Shown: positions 1-7,927 of the stretch, piece by piece | Layout of the letters: the number at the start of each line of letters is the position of its first letter | How positions within the stretch are numbered: the first letter of the stretch is position 1 | Source of the DNA: Pleurocapsa sp. MO_226.B13 | GTDB taxonomy: Bacteria > Cyanobacteriota > Cyanobacteriia > Cyanobacteriales > Xenococcaceae | Assembly (NCBI GenBank): GCA_030064795.1 | Contig: JASJEI010000064.1 | Span: 1-36,786, forward strand | Direction of reading: 5' to 3' | DNA: 36,786 bases | Position numbers and translations under genes: made by a program | Notes under the pieces: generated by a model | The model's input: only the letters and a program-made list of their open reading frames with translations | Databases searched by the model: none | Told to the model about the DNA's origin: nothing

Positions 1-1
1 C

Positions 2-106
2 TACACCCAACAACCTGTAGTGATGGAATATGTCACTGAACGCTCGATCGAGCAAGTATATCAAGAGCTTGCCGAAGTAAGTTCTCCCCTGCTACCCTGC
101 CCCTGA
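2..106 (+). CDS. C-terminal end of a truncated protein, unknown
   Basis: Frame 2 is open from the window edge to a TGA at 104-106 and gives about 34 residues, with a charged, helix-like stretch (MEYVTERSIEQVYQEL) followed by a short Pro/Cys tail. The start lies outside the window, so the family cannot be named. The stop codon sits directly against the left arm of a 19-bp inverted repeat. It may be a real gene end or chance; the helical, non-repetitive composition favours a real one. Confidence 0.45.
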   Translation, partial: YTQQPVVMEYVTERSIEQVYQELAEVSSPLLPCP

Positions 107-274
107 CAAGGGTAGGTTTTTTACTTTTAACCATTTATTCGTTTGGGGAATTGGGGAATTGGGGAATTGGGGAGTATTTTTTAGCTGCTTACAGTATCAA
201 TAAATACATTTTTTGGGCAATTTTCTACTGAATTAGAGTACATACTCACCCCTTTGTAAAAAACCTACCCTTGT
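106..274. repeat. Foldback element with 19-bp perfect inverted repeats
   Basis: ACAAGGGTAGGTTTTTTAC at 106-124 is the exact reverse complement of the bases at 256-274. The arms enclose about 130 bp with no convincing gene. Inside are nearly four copies of the octamer TTGGGGAA at 143-173. The arrangement resembles a small MITE-like element or a long-loop transcription barrier, but no target duplication was identified. Confidence 0.6.
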
Positions 275-280
275 GAGCCT

Positions 281-375
281 GCCTCCCCTGTCTCCCCTGC
301 TTCCTCTGCCTCCCCTGCTTCCTCTGCCTCCCCTGCTACCCCTGCTACCCCTGCTACCCCTGCTACCCCTGCTAC
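281..375. repeat. Period-9/18 pyrimidine-rich tandem repeat
   Basis: An 18-mer beginning GCTTCCTCTGCC occurs twice at 299-334 and runs directly into 4.8 copies of the 9-mer CTGCTACCC at 333-375. One strand is almost purely pyrimidine with periodic G. Reading it gives a meaningless Leu-Pro-rich polypeptide, so it is treated as a simple repeat between genes, not as coding. Confidence 0.7.
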
Positions 376-394
376 ATGCGGCTAAAGCCTTTGT
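372..394. repeat. Copy 1 of a 23-bp dispersed repeat
   Basis: The 23 bases starting CTACATGCGGCTAAAGCC recur identically at 30414-30436, about 30 kb away. Both copies are intergenic. This is probably part of a dispersed cyanobacterial intergenic repeat family. Confidence 0.6.
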
Positions 395-434
395 CCTGCC
401 TTCCCCAACCCATCAATTAATTGTTGAGAGAGTA

Positions 435-1415
435 CTACTCCTGACTTTTGTCTGATAAATCCGAGCGATCGAGTTCCCTACGTCGTAGTCGTAATTGAAT
501 ATCTTCTAGTAGCTGACGGTTGACGCTCATCAAGTCGGCAACTAAACCAAAAATCCACAGTTGAACTCCGATTAAAATTAAGATAGCAGCCAAAATCAAA
601 CTGGGAACGCGAGGTTTGCTGGGATTATCGCCAAAAATACCCCAAAACAACAACAGCCAACGACAACACAATAAAAAGCCGAGGCTAAACGGCGCACTCC
701 CCAGCAGCATAAAAAACTGAAGGGGGCGATAGGTCATAAAAATCCGTACAATTGTTAAGACAGAGTGCTGCACGTAGGTAGAAATACTTTTGACCAGACG
801 AGAAGGACGCAAATAACCGTTAGTCCGAATTGGCACGGAAGTAATAACCAAACCCCTTTGACCGGCCTGGATAATAGTTTCTAGAGTGTAGGTATATTCG
901 TTAAACACATTTAACCTTAAGGCAGCTTCGCGACTAATCGCCCGAAACCCACTAGGTGCGTCGGGAATACGAGTGTTACTTGCCAGACGGACGACAAAAC
1001 TACCAAGACGTTGTAGAAATTTCTTTAGCGGGGAAAAGTGTCGTATTTCGTCAATTGGTCGAGTACCAATAACAATTTCGGCTCTACCTGCTAGGATGGG
1101 CGCAATCAATTTGGGAATATCCGCTGCACAGTATTGATTATCTGCATCTGTATTGACAATAATGTCTGCCCCAGCCTGAAGAGAAGCCTCCAAACCAGCC
1201 ATAAACGCTTTTGCCAGTCCTTGGTGAGTTGGAAAATTGACGATGTAGTCTGCGCCGTTGGCTTTGGCTACTTCTAGGGTGCGATCGCGACTACCATCAT
1301 TAATAATCAACCATTCTACTCGCTCTATTCCTGGTAACTGTCGGGGAAGCTCGGACAAGGTTAAGCCTAAAGTTGCTTCCTCGTTGTAACAAGGAATTTG
1401 AATAATCAGTTTCAT
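435..1415 (-). CDS. GT2 family glycosyltransferase, polyprenyl-phosphate type
   Basis: A 326-residue protein with an N-terminal GT-A domain (about 1-225) and two C-terminal membrane segments (about 233-260 and 272-295). Visible motifs are the entry motif PCYNEE (8-13), the nucleotide-binding INDGS (38-42) and the metal-binding TDAD (89-92), as in dolichol-phosphate mannosyltransferase (DPM1)-like enzymes. By family it should move a sugar from a nucleotide sugar to a polyprenyl phosphate at the cytoplasmic membrane face; the sugar cannot be told. The start lies 6 bp after the stop of the solute-binding protein gene, so the two are likely co-transcribed. The short charged tail after the last helix is unremarkable. 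Confidence 0.87.
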   Translation of the reverse strand: MKLIIQIPCYNEEATLGLTLSELPRQLPGIERVEWLIINDGSRDRTLEVAKANGADYIVNFPTHQGLAKAFMAGLEASLQAGADIIVNTDADNQYCAADIPKLIAPILAGRAEIVIGTRPIDEIRHFSPLKKFLQRLGSFVVRLASNTRIPDAPSGFRAISREAALRLNVFNEYTYTLETIIQAGQRGLVITSVPIRTNGYLRPSRLVKSISTYVQHSVLTIVRIFMTYRPLQFFMLLGSAPFSLGFLLCCRWLLLFWGIFGDNPSKPRVPSLILAAILILIGVQLWIFGLVADLMSVNRQLLEDIQLRLRRRELDRSDLSDKSQE

Positions 1416-1421
1416 TAACCG

Positions 1422-3077
1422 TCAATTGTCCACTTTGTTAATTGTCCAAAAGGGAAAGTTTTGGCTGGGATTAATTATCACGCCGTCGATCTTGTTTTGC
1501 GCAAAAGCATAGTCTTTAGTTTGCCAGAGAGGGATGTAAGGGACATCTTGGGCTAACAATTGTTGTAGTTCGGCAAAAATTGCTTGACGTTGAGTGGGGT
1601 CTTGTTCGGTGCGAGATTGCTCGATTAGTTCATTAGCGCGATCGCTGTAGTAAAAAGAACCGCGACTTTGAGCAGCACCTTCTTGGCAACCAACATTAGG
1701 CGAGCCTTTACTACACCCCATAAATGGCTGAATATAGTTATCGGGGTCGAGAAAATCGGGATACCAATCAGCTAAAGCACTAGGGTAGATTCCCTGACTG
1801 AGATTGCTAAAAAAGGAAGCGGACTCGACACTGTTGGGAATAAACTGAATCATCCCGCCTAGTTCTTTTTCTGCATAGGCTTTGAGGGTATCGGCGACGA
1901 TCCCACGGGTAATCGAACCAGAAGGATGCCAAATCTCAATAATTGCGGGATTTTCGGACGAGTAACCAGCCTTGGTTAAAAGTTGTTTGGCTTGGTTGAC
2001 ATTACCATCACCATAGAGATTCTCAAAAGTTGCCTCGTATGCTTCAAAAGCATTAGGAATCAGACTATAAATTGGTTCTGCTTGCCCTTTTAAAACTCTT
2101 TGATTGATTAAAGCACGATTAACCACTGAAGCGATCGCCCGACGTACTTCGGGCTGGTTTAGGGGTTGTTGTTCCAGATTGAGTACCAGATAGTTGACTA
2201 CCGTACCCGATCCTTCGATGGTTTGCCATTTATCTCCCGCACTGTTAATCAAACTCTCGGTTTGTTGCGGATCTAGAGATTGATAAGCTACGTCTATTGC
2301 CCCAGTTTTGAAGCTATTAAACAAATTTGCCGAGTTACCAGCATAAATCTGCATATTAATTCCTTGATTTGCGGGAGCATCTCCCCAGTAGTTTTCGTTG
2401 ACATCTAAACTAATCGAATCACTTTTGAATTGAGCCAGCTTGTACTTACCCGTACCGATCAAAATATTGGGGTTAAACTTGCCCGCACCAATTTGGTAAG
2501 CTTGAGGCGATACGGCACTAGCTCCAGGAAAGGCTAATAAAGCGGGAAAAGCTGCAAAAGGTTGTTTGAGGGTAATTTTGATTTCGTATGTTCCAGTTGC
2601 CTCAATTGTCTCGACTACATCTGCTAGTAAAAAAGCAGGTTTGCCTCCATTCTCGATAAAGCGTTGCAGAGAAAAGACCATTGCTTCGGCATCAAAAGGA
2701 GTGCCATCGTGAAAGGTAACCCCCTCGCGCACTGGTATGGTATAAGTTAAACCATCCTCGCCGATCGTGGGCATTGCCGTTGCCAACAACGGTTTAATCT
2801 CTGTCGTACCCACTTCATAGGTGTAGAGACTTTCGGCAACGTTATAAATAATATTTAATCCTGCCAATTCGTAATTATCTGCTGGATCGAGGGTGCGGGC
2901 TTTAAGAGTCGTTCCCACAGAAATGCGATCGCTATGGACAGTGCTATTGTTTTGTTGCGTGGAATTGTTATTACATCCTATGGCTAAAGCAAAACAAAAT
3001 AAAAATAAAATTGCATATATGCTAACTTTGCCTAACTTCTGCCTCAGAGAAAAAAATCGATTGTTGCTCATTGCCAA
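1422..3077 (-). CDS. ABC transporter solute-binding lipoprotein, family 5 (peptide type)
   Basis: A 551-residue protein of SBP_bac_5 type (OppA/DppA/NikA-like). A hydrophobic signal (about 18-34) ends in a lipobox LAIG-C with the lipidated Cys at 35, followed by an Asn/Ser/Gln linker. The mature part shows the family pattern GTTLKARTLDPADNYE, then YTIPVREGVTFHDGTPFDAEAM. By family it binds peptides or another small solute outside the inner membrane and delivers it to an ABC permease. No permease or ATPase gene is adjacent, so it is an orphan subunit here. An alternative start two codons downstream (Met3) is possible. It is the first gene of a likely two-gene unit with the glycosyltransferase. 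Confidence 0.9.
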   Translation of the reverse strand: MAMSNNRFFSLRQKLGKVSIYAILFLFCFALAIGCNNNSTQQNNSTVHSDRISVGTTLKARTLDPADNYELAGLNIIYNVAESLYTYEVGTTEIKPLLATAMPTIGEDGLTYTIPVREGVTFHDGTPFDAEAMVFSLQRFIENGGKPAFLLADVVETIEATGTYEIKITLKQPFAAFPALLAFPGASAVSPQAYQIGAGKFNPNILIGTGKYKLAQFKSDSISLDVNENYWGDAPANQGINMQIYAGNSANLFNSFKTGAIDVAYQSLDPQQTESLINSAGDKWQTIEGSGTVVNYLVLNLEQQPLNQPEVRRAIASVVNRALINQRVLKGQAEPIYSLIPNAFEAYEATFENLYGDGNVNQAKQLLTKAGYSSENPAIIEIWHPSGSITRGIVADTLKAYAEKELGGMIQFIPNSVESASFFSNLSQGIYPSALADWYPDFLDPDNYIQPFMGCSKGSPNVGCQEGAAQSRGSFYYSDRANELIEQSRTEQDPTQRQAIFAELQQLLAQDVPYIPLWQTKDYAFAQNKIDGVIINPSQNFPFWTINKVDN

Positions 3078-3169
3078 GTACGATGCTGAAAAAGTCTATC
3101 TCGCACCATCAAGGTTAATCGATCGTCCCGCTTCTGTGGAGATGAACACTGCAAAACTTAATCTTTATT

Positions 3170-3197
3170 TTGACTCAAATACGTATTGTTGTATAAG
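3170..3197 (+). promoter_or_regulatory. Sigma70-type promoter candidate for the flavoprotein gene
   Basis: TTGACT at 3170-3175 and TATAAG at 3192-3197 are separated by 16 bp, 76 bp upstream of the ATG at 3273. It lies in the divergent gap between the solute-binding protein and flavoprotein genes. Identified by eye only. Confidence 0.4.
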
Positions 3198-3272
3198 TCT
3201 GTATTGCTATATATACCATTGATATATTGGTAATAAAATAGCAATCTTTAGTTACCAAAAAGAGTGTCAGGT

Positions 3273-4817
3273 ATGAATAACCAAAACCACGCAGTGACCA
3301 TTACACCAATGGATGAATACAATCAGCAATTGCTAGCTAACGTTCATCCACCAGATTGGGCAAATCCTCAACCAGCCGACTGTTATGATTTGGTGGTCAT
3401 TGGGGCGGGGACAGCGGGACTAGTTACGGCTAAGGGTGCAGCAGGGTTGGATATTGGCTTAAAAGTAGCCCTGATCGAGAAAAATCTGATGGGAGGAGAT
3501 TGCTTAAATGTGGGTTGTGTTCCTTCTAAATGTCTCATTCGTTCTTCTCGCGTGGTGGCAGAGATGAAACAAGCCTTACCCTATGGGATTAAGCCCCCTG
3601 AAAATATCGAAGTTGATTTTCCTGCAGTAATGGCAAGAATGCGCCGAGTTAGAACGACAATTAGTCCCATAGATTCAGCCGTAGCAGCAAAAAAATCAGG
3701 GGTCGATGTCTTTTTTGGCGAAGCGAGTTTTGCTAGCCAAGATACTATTACCGTAAACGGACAGACACTCAAGTTCAAAAAAGCCGTAATTGCTTCTGGG
3801 GCGCGGGCGGTAAGACCCAAAATTGAAGGTATCGAAGCAGTAGGATATTTAACTAACGAAAATGTTTTTTCTTTGACGGAATTACCCAAGAGACTGGCGG
3901 TGATTGGTGGGGGACCGATCGGTTGTGAATTAGCCCAGGCTTTTCATCGTTTGGGTAGTGAGGTAATTTTATTTCACAGGGGTTCTCATTTACTCAATAA
4001 AGAAGATCCTGACGCAGCAGCAATAGTCCAAGAGGCATTTATTAAAGAAGGTATTCGTTTGGTTCTCAATTGCCAATTACAAGGAGTCAAATCCAGTCCT
4101 GAAGGTAAAGTAATTACTTTTATCGGTAACAAAGGGCAAGAATCAGTTGTAGTCGATCGCATTCTAGCGGGGGCTGGCAGACAACCCAACGTTGAGAGTC
4201 TCAATTTAGAAGCTGCGGGGGTAGAATATGACTCCAGAAAAGGAGTTAAAGTCAACGATTATCTACAAACTAGTAATTCCAAGATTTACGGTGCAGGAGA
4301 TATCTGCATGAATTGGAAATTTACCCATGCAGCGGATGCAGCAGCCAGAATTGTGATTAAAAATGCCTTATTTTCTCCTTTTGGCTTGGGCAAATCAAAA
4401 CTGAGCGATCTGATTATGCCTTGGGTAACTTATACCGACCCTGAAATCGCCCACGTCGGAATGTACGAAGAGGAAGCACAGGCTCAAGGAATTAACTGCA
4501 ATACGATTAAAATTGATTTTGATGAGGTAGACCGCGCCCTGGCAGATGGCGAAACAGAGGGCTTTCTCAAAATTCTGCACCCGCAGGGGTCAGATAAAAT
4601 TTTAGGAGCAACTATCGTTGCCCGTCATGGTGGCGAAATGATTAGTGAGATTACAACTGCAACGATCGCTAAAATGGGCTTGAGTAAGCTGTCTAGCGTC
4701 ATTCATCCCTACCCTACCCAAGCCAGTGCCATTAAACAAGCTGCCGATACCTATCGTCGGACTTTGCTGACGGAAAGGACGAAAAAATTACTGGGCTTTT
4801 TGTATAAATTTTCCTAG
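3273..4817 (+). CDS. Pyridine nucleotide-disulfide oxidoreductase, mercuric-reductase-like
   Basis: Class I flavin disulfide reductase. The FAD-binding GAGTAGL lies near residue 47, the redox pair in GGDCLNVGCVPSK has Cys at about 77 and 82, and a second Rossmann motif GGGPIGCELAQ binds NAD(P)H. FAD contact is at YGAGDI, and a C-terminal dimerisation domain carries HPYPTQ (His about 478). The HPYPTQ form and ordering are MerA-like, but there is no N-terminal heavy-metal domain and no C-terminal Cys pair, so mercury reduction is doubtful. Cyanobacteria commonly carry this homolog under a mercuric reductase label. I chose ATG 3273 over the upstream in-frame GTG at 3264 because AGGT precedes the ATG. 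The length of 514 residues suits the family. Confidence 0.88.
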   Translation: MNNQNHAVTITPMDEYNQQLLANVHPPDWANPQPADCYDLVVIGAGTAGLVTAKGAAGLDIGLKVALIEKNLMGGDCLNVGCVPSKCLIRSSRVVAEMKQALPYGIKPPENIEVDFPAVMARMRRVRTTISPIDSAVAAKKSGVDVFFGEASFASQDTITVNGQTLKFKKAVIASGARAVRPKIEGIEAVGYLTNENVFSLTELPKRLAVIGGGPIGCELAQAFHRLGSEVILFHRGSHLLNKEDPDAAAIVQEAFIKEGIRLVLNCQLQGVKSSPEGKVITFIGNKGQESVVVDRILAGAGRQPNVESLNLEAAGVEYDSRKGVKVNDYLQTSNSKIYGAGDICMNWKFTHAADAAARIVIKNALFSPFGLGKSKLSDLIMPWVTYTDPEIAHVGMYEEEAQAQGINCNTIKIDFDEVDRALADGETEGFLKILHPQGSDKILGATIVARHGGEMISEITTATIAKMGLSKLSSVIHPYPTQASAIKQAADTYRRTLLTERTKKLLGFLYKFS

Positions 4818-4868
4818 TAGGGGCGATTCCCTAAAGGACTCGCTTCGCATCGCGCGAATCGCCCCTAC
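4817..4868. repeat. Stem-loop repeat after the flavoprotein gene
   Basis: GTAGGGGCGATTC at 4817-4829 pairs perfectly with 4856-4868, enclosing a 26-base loop containing CGCTTCGC. The left arm starts on the last base of the TAG stop. It resembles the widespread cyanobacterial intergenic hairpins and could also stop transcription, although no U-run follows. The rest of the 4869-5097 gap shows no gene. Confidence 0.65.
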
Positions 4869-5110
4869 GATAGTTGCCCACTAAAGACCCCTGGCGGTGG
4901 GCATTAAAACATTATTCTTTGGGTTCAATAGACTCTGCAATGCCCATCCTACTAGTTGCGATCGCCTTTTAAATTTAGGAATAATTTAATCGCCTTTAAA
5001 AAAAATACTCCGTCGAGCAATCGAATGTAAACTATAGGCGTACATTTGATTTTATCTATAAATAAAATTGACGCGCTCTATCGATCTCATTCGACGCAAG
5101 GAGAAAACCA

Positions 5111-6616
5111 TTGCAGCTATTTAAACTCAAAGAGTGGACGGGGAACTATCGGGGAGATTTATTAGCAGGTGTTTTAGTAGCTTTAGCTTTAATCCCCGAA
5201 GCAATTTCCTTTTCGATTATTGCAGGAGTAGATCCCAAAGTAGGACTCTACGCTTCGTTTATTATTGCCATAATTACAGCAATTTTTGGTGGTCGTCCGG
5301 GGATGATTTCTGCTGCTACCGCAGCTACCGCTTTATTGATGTATCCTTTAGTGTCTTCGGTCAATAAAGCTGGCGGAAATGGGTTGCAATATTTACTCGC
5401 TGCTTCGATTTTGGCGGGTATTCTGCAATTATTGTGGGGAATAATTAAAATTGCCAATCAGCTAAAGTTTGTTTCTCGTGCGGTGATGATTGGCTTTGTT
5501 AATGCCTTGGCAATTTTGATCTTTATGGCACAATTACCAGAATTGAGCTTGAATGAGCCTGCTTGGATAAGTGTATATGCAATGGTGGGGGGTGCATTGG
5601 CAATTATTTATCTCTTACCTCGTTTAACTACCGCAATTCCCTCTCCTCTGATAGCGATTATTGTAATCACTTTAATTTCCGTCTTTACCAATAGTAATGT
5701 ACCGACGGTGGGCGATCGCGGTGAACTACCTTCTACCTTTCCGCTGTTTTCTTTTCCCCAAGTATCTCTCAACTTAGAAATGTTGCAGGCGATTTTTCCC
5801 TATGCGATCGCCATTTCTCTAGTAGGTTTATTGGAATCTTTTTTGACTGCCAATGTAGTAGACGATCTTACCGATACTCCCAGTAACAAAAACAAAGAAG
5901 CGATCGGTCAGGGACTTGCCAATATAGTTAGTGGCTTTTTTGGTGGAATGGCTGGTTGTGCCATGATCGGACAGTCGATAATTAATATCAAGTCTGGGGG
6001 ACGGACTCGTCTTTCTACTCTAAGTGCGGGAGTGTTTTTATTGCTGTTTATGCTGTTTTTAGGGACGCAAGTAGAAAAGATCCCGATGGCAGTTTTGGTA
6101 GCAATTATGATTATGGTTTCCGTTGGGACATTCAATTGGTCTTCTCTCAAGCAAATTCAGAAGATTCCCCGCAGCGAAACCGCAGTCATGCTAACTACCG
6201 TTGTCATGACCATCTTTTCTCACAACCTGGCTATTGGTGTCTTGATTGGAGTCGCTCTCAACGCCCTATTATTCTCCAGTAAAATTGCTCAACTAGTATT
6301 TGTCGATAGCGTTATCGACTCCGCAGGGGAAAAACGAGTTTACAACGTTGCAGGTCAGATATTTTTTGTCTCGGTAAATGAATTCCTCGATAAATTTGAC
6401 TTCAAAGAAGATGTTGAGTTAGTTAAAATCGACCTGACTCACGCTCATCTCTGGGATCAATCGGCGATCGCAGTCTTGGATCGAGTAGTAATTAGTTTTC
6501 GCCGTAATGGTGCAGAAGTAGAAGTAGTCGGATTAAATCAAGCCAGTGCCACTTTGGTAGATAAACTAGCCATCCACAATAAGATCGATTCCTTTGAAGA
6601 TCTAGTTAGTCATTAA
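5111..6616 (+). CDS. SulP family inorganic anion transporter with STAS domain
   Basis: A 501-residue SLC26/SulP protein. The N-terminal signature (LLAGVLVALALIPEAISFS, then GVDPKVGLYASF) begins a run of about ten or more membrane helices to about residue 395. A cytoplasmic STAS domain follows (about 405-500, including VKIDLTHAHLWDQSAIAVLD). By family it exchanges or co-transports sulfate, bicarbonate or another anion. The N-terminus resembles Bacillus YbaR-like SulP proteins more than the bicarbonate transporter BicA, so the substrate is left open. The start is TTG: AAGGAG at 5098-5103 stands 7 bases before it, and there is no better ATG upstream. Confidence 0.88.
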   Translation: MQLFKLKEWTGNYRGDLLAGVLVALALIPEAISFSIIAGVDPKVGLYASFIIAIITAIFGGRPGMISAATAATALLMYPLVSSVNKAGGNGLQYLLAASILAGILQLLWGIIKIANQLKFVSRAVMIGFVNALAILIFMAQLPELSLNEPAWISVYAMVGGALAIIYLLPRLTTAIPSPLIAIIVITLISVFTNSNVPTVGDRGELPSTFPLFSFPQVSLNLEMLQAIFPYAIAISLVGLLESFLTANVVDDLTDTPSNKNKEAIGQGLANIVSGFFGGMAGCAMIGQSIINIKSGGRTRLSTLSAGVFLLLFMLFLGTQVEKIPMAVLVAIMIMVSVGTFNWSSLKQIQKIPRSETAVMLTTVVMTIFSHNLAIGVLIGVALNALLFSSKIAQLVFVDSVIDSAGEKRVYNVAGQIFFVSVNEFLDKFDFKEDVELVKIDLTHAHLWDQSAIAVLDRVVISFRRNGAEVEVVGLNQASATLVDKLAIHNKIDSFEDLVSH

Positions 6617-6649
6617 ATAAAGAACTGTTAACCCAAATCAAATTAGATC

Positions 6650-6680
6650 TTGACTTTCCTCTTAGGGCAAAGTGTTAACT
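6650..6680 (+). promoter_or_regulatory. Possible MerR-type promoter (long spacer)
   Basis: TTGACT at 6650-6655 is followed after 19 bp by TTAACT at 6675-6680, 30 bp before the regulator start. MerR-family regulators typically act on promoters with 19-20 bp spacers, which would fit autoregulation. The -10 match is weak and no clear operator dyad was seen. Confidence 0.25.
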
Positions 6681-6709
6681 CATAAGTAGCAGAGATTTAG
6701 GTATGACCA

Positions 6710-7549
6710 ATGCTTAAAATCAGCGACTTTGCTCAACTTAGTCGAATTTCACCCAAAACCCTACGTCTTTACGATCGCTTGGGCTTACTCAAACCCGCTC
6801 AAATAGATCGTCAGAACAGTTACCGCTATTATCACCCCAACCAATTACCCCGTCTCAATCGCATTTTAGTATTCAAAGAATTGGGATTTTCTTTAGAACA
6901 GATTGGTTGCTTGCTGGATGAAAATATCTCTGTCTCAGAGATTCGCGGTATGTTGCGCCTAAAACAACTGGAAATTCAGCAACGATTGTCAGAAGACGCA
7001 GTCCGTTTAAATAGGGTCAAAATTCGCTTACAAGAACTAGAACAGGAGAAAACAATGTCTAATTACGAAGTCATTCTCAAACCCGTATCATCTCAGTTAG
7101 TAGCTTCTACTTTAGGGATTATTCCCAATTTTGATGATTGCGGTCCGATAATAGACAAGCTCTTTGACCGAGTTTATAGTTATGTCTTTAGTCAGGGGAT
7201 CGAGGATGTTGGCAGTGGGATCAATGTTTACCATGAAACCAAATTACGCGATCGCCATATTCCAATTGAAACTCTGGTTCCAATTCCTCATGATTTTCCT
7301 GCTAAAGAAGGCAAAACTGATTCTATCTGGGTATACGAACTTCCTGAAGTAGAAACCATGGCTTGTGTCGTGCATCATGGCTCATTTGATTCTTTGGGTA
7401 AGGCGTATGATGTCTTATTAAAATGGGTCTGCAAACATGAATATCAAATTGCTGGTTCGACTCGCGAAATTTATTTAGAGTACGAACGAAATGGCGATCC
7501 CAATCAGTATGTAACCGAAGTGCAGATTCCTGTAGAAAAAGTAGCCTAA
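6710..7549 (+). CDS. MerR family regulator with GyrI-like ligand-binding domain
   Basis: A 279-residue regulator of BmrR/BltR type. The winged HTH (about 1-70) has the family signature ISPKTLRLYDRLGLLKPAQID and YRYY. A helical linker follows (about 75-115), then a C-terminal GyrI/AraC effector-binding domain (about 117-279) ending in LEYERNGDPNQYVTEVQIPV. By family the C-terminal domain binds hydrophobic or cationic small molecules, and binding untwists a long-spacer promoter. No efflux gene lies next to it; the nearest transporter is the SulP gene just upstream on the same strand. The target is therefore unknown, with autoregulation likely. Confidence 0.88.
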   Translation: MLKISDFAQLSRISPKTLRLYDRLGLLKPAQIDRQNSYRYYHPNQLPRLNRILVFKELGFSLEQIGCLLDENISVSEIRGMLRLKQLEIQQRLSEDAVRLNRVKIRLQELEQEKTMSNYEVILKPVSSQLVASTLGIIPNFDDCGPIIDKLFDRVYSYVFSQGIEDVGSGINVYHETKLRDRHIPIETLVPIPHDFPAKEGKTDSIWVYELPEVETMACVVHHGSFDSLGKAYDVLLKWVCKHEYQIAGSTREIYLEYERNGDPNQYVTEVQIPVEKVA

Positions 7550-7565
7550 AGCTTGCAAAATTTTT

Positions 7566-7587
7566 AGGGCGGGATTTATCTCGCCCT
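7566..7587. terminator. Hairpin after the MerR-family gene
   Basis: AGGGCGGGAT at 7566-7575 pairs with ATCTCGCCCT at 7578-7587 (one mismatch, 2-base loop), 16 bp after the stop codon. It lacks a following U-run, so it is a terminator or 3'-end structure only by position. Confidence 0.4.
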
Positions 7588-7761
7588 CTAATACAGACAG
7601 TGAGCGTTGCAAATCGTTACAATGCGATCGCTTTGAGAGCCGATCTAGTTAGGTTGTTAGTCCGTTGGTTTAATTATGTTGTAGCCACTAACATGTCGAG
7701 TGAGATCGGGCGATAACGTCCAGATCCACTCGATATCTTCATCTGTATTTAGTATCTGTAT

Positions 7762-7863
7762 TTAGTTCGACGCTAATAACGCGCGATTAGCTGGTAGGGA
7801 AGCAGACTGAGTTAGTACTGGTTGAGGTGCAAATACTGTTCGCTTCAATTGGTTTTTTGTCAT
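7762..7863 (-). CDS. Possible 33-residue small protein
   Basis: A minus-strand ORF from ATG (7861-7863) to TAA encodes 33 residues, basic at the N-terminus and otherwise small and neutral (MTKNQLKRTVFAPQP...). It lies in the 378-bp gap between the MerR-family and hydrolase genes. No ribosome binding site is evident. It could be chance. Apart from this and the hairpin at 7566-7587, nothing is seen in this gap. Confidence 0.2.
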   Translation of the reverse strand: MTKNQLKRTVFAPQPVLTQSASLPANRALLASN

Positions 7864-7927
7864 AGCGATTAACTATCGTTATATTTGTGGTTCGATTTAG
7901 CCGCTCTCGCCCTAGTCCTTGACTACA

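Noticed and set aside
273..455. Leu/Pro-rich 60-codon frame
   Set aside because: Translation of the 9-mer/18-mer repeat; no start context and not protein-like.
3273..4817. True mercuric reductase
   Set aside because: It lacks the N-terminal metal-binding domain and the C-terminal Cys pair, and no mer genes are nearby; called MerA-like only.
5111..6616. Bicarbonate transporter BicA
   Set aside because: The N-terminal signature fits other SulP members better, so no gene symbol is given.
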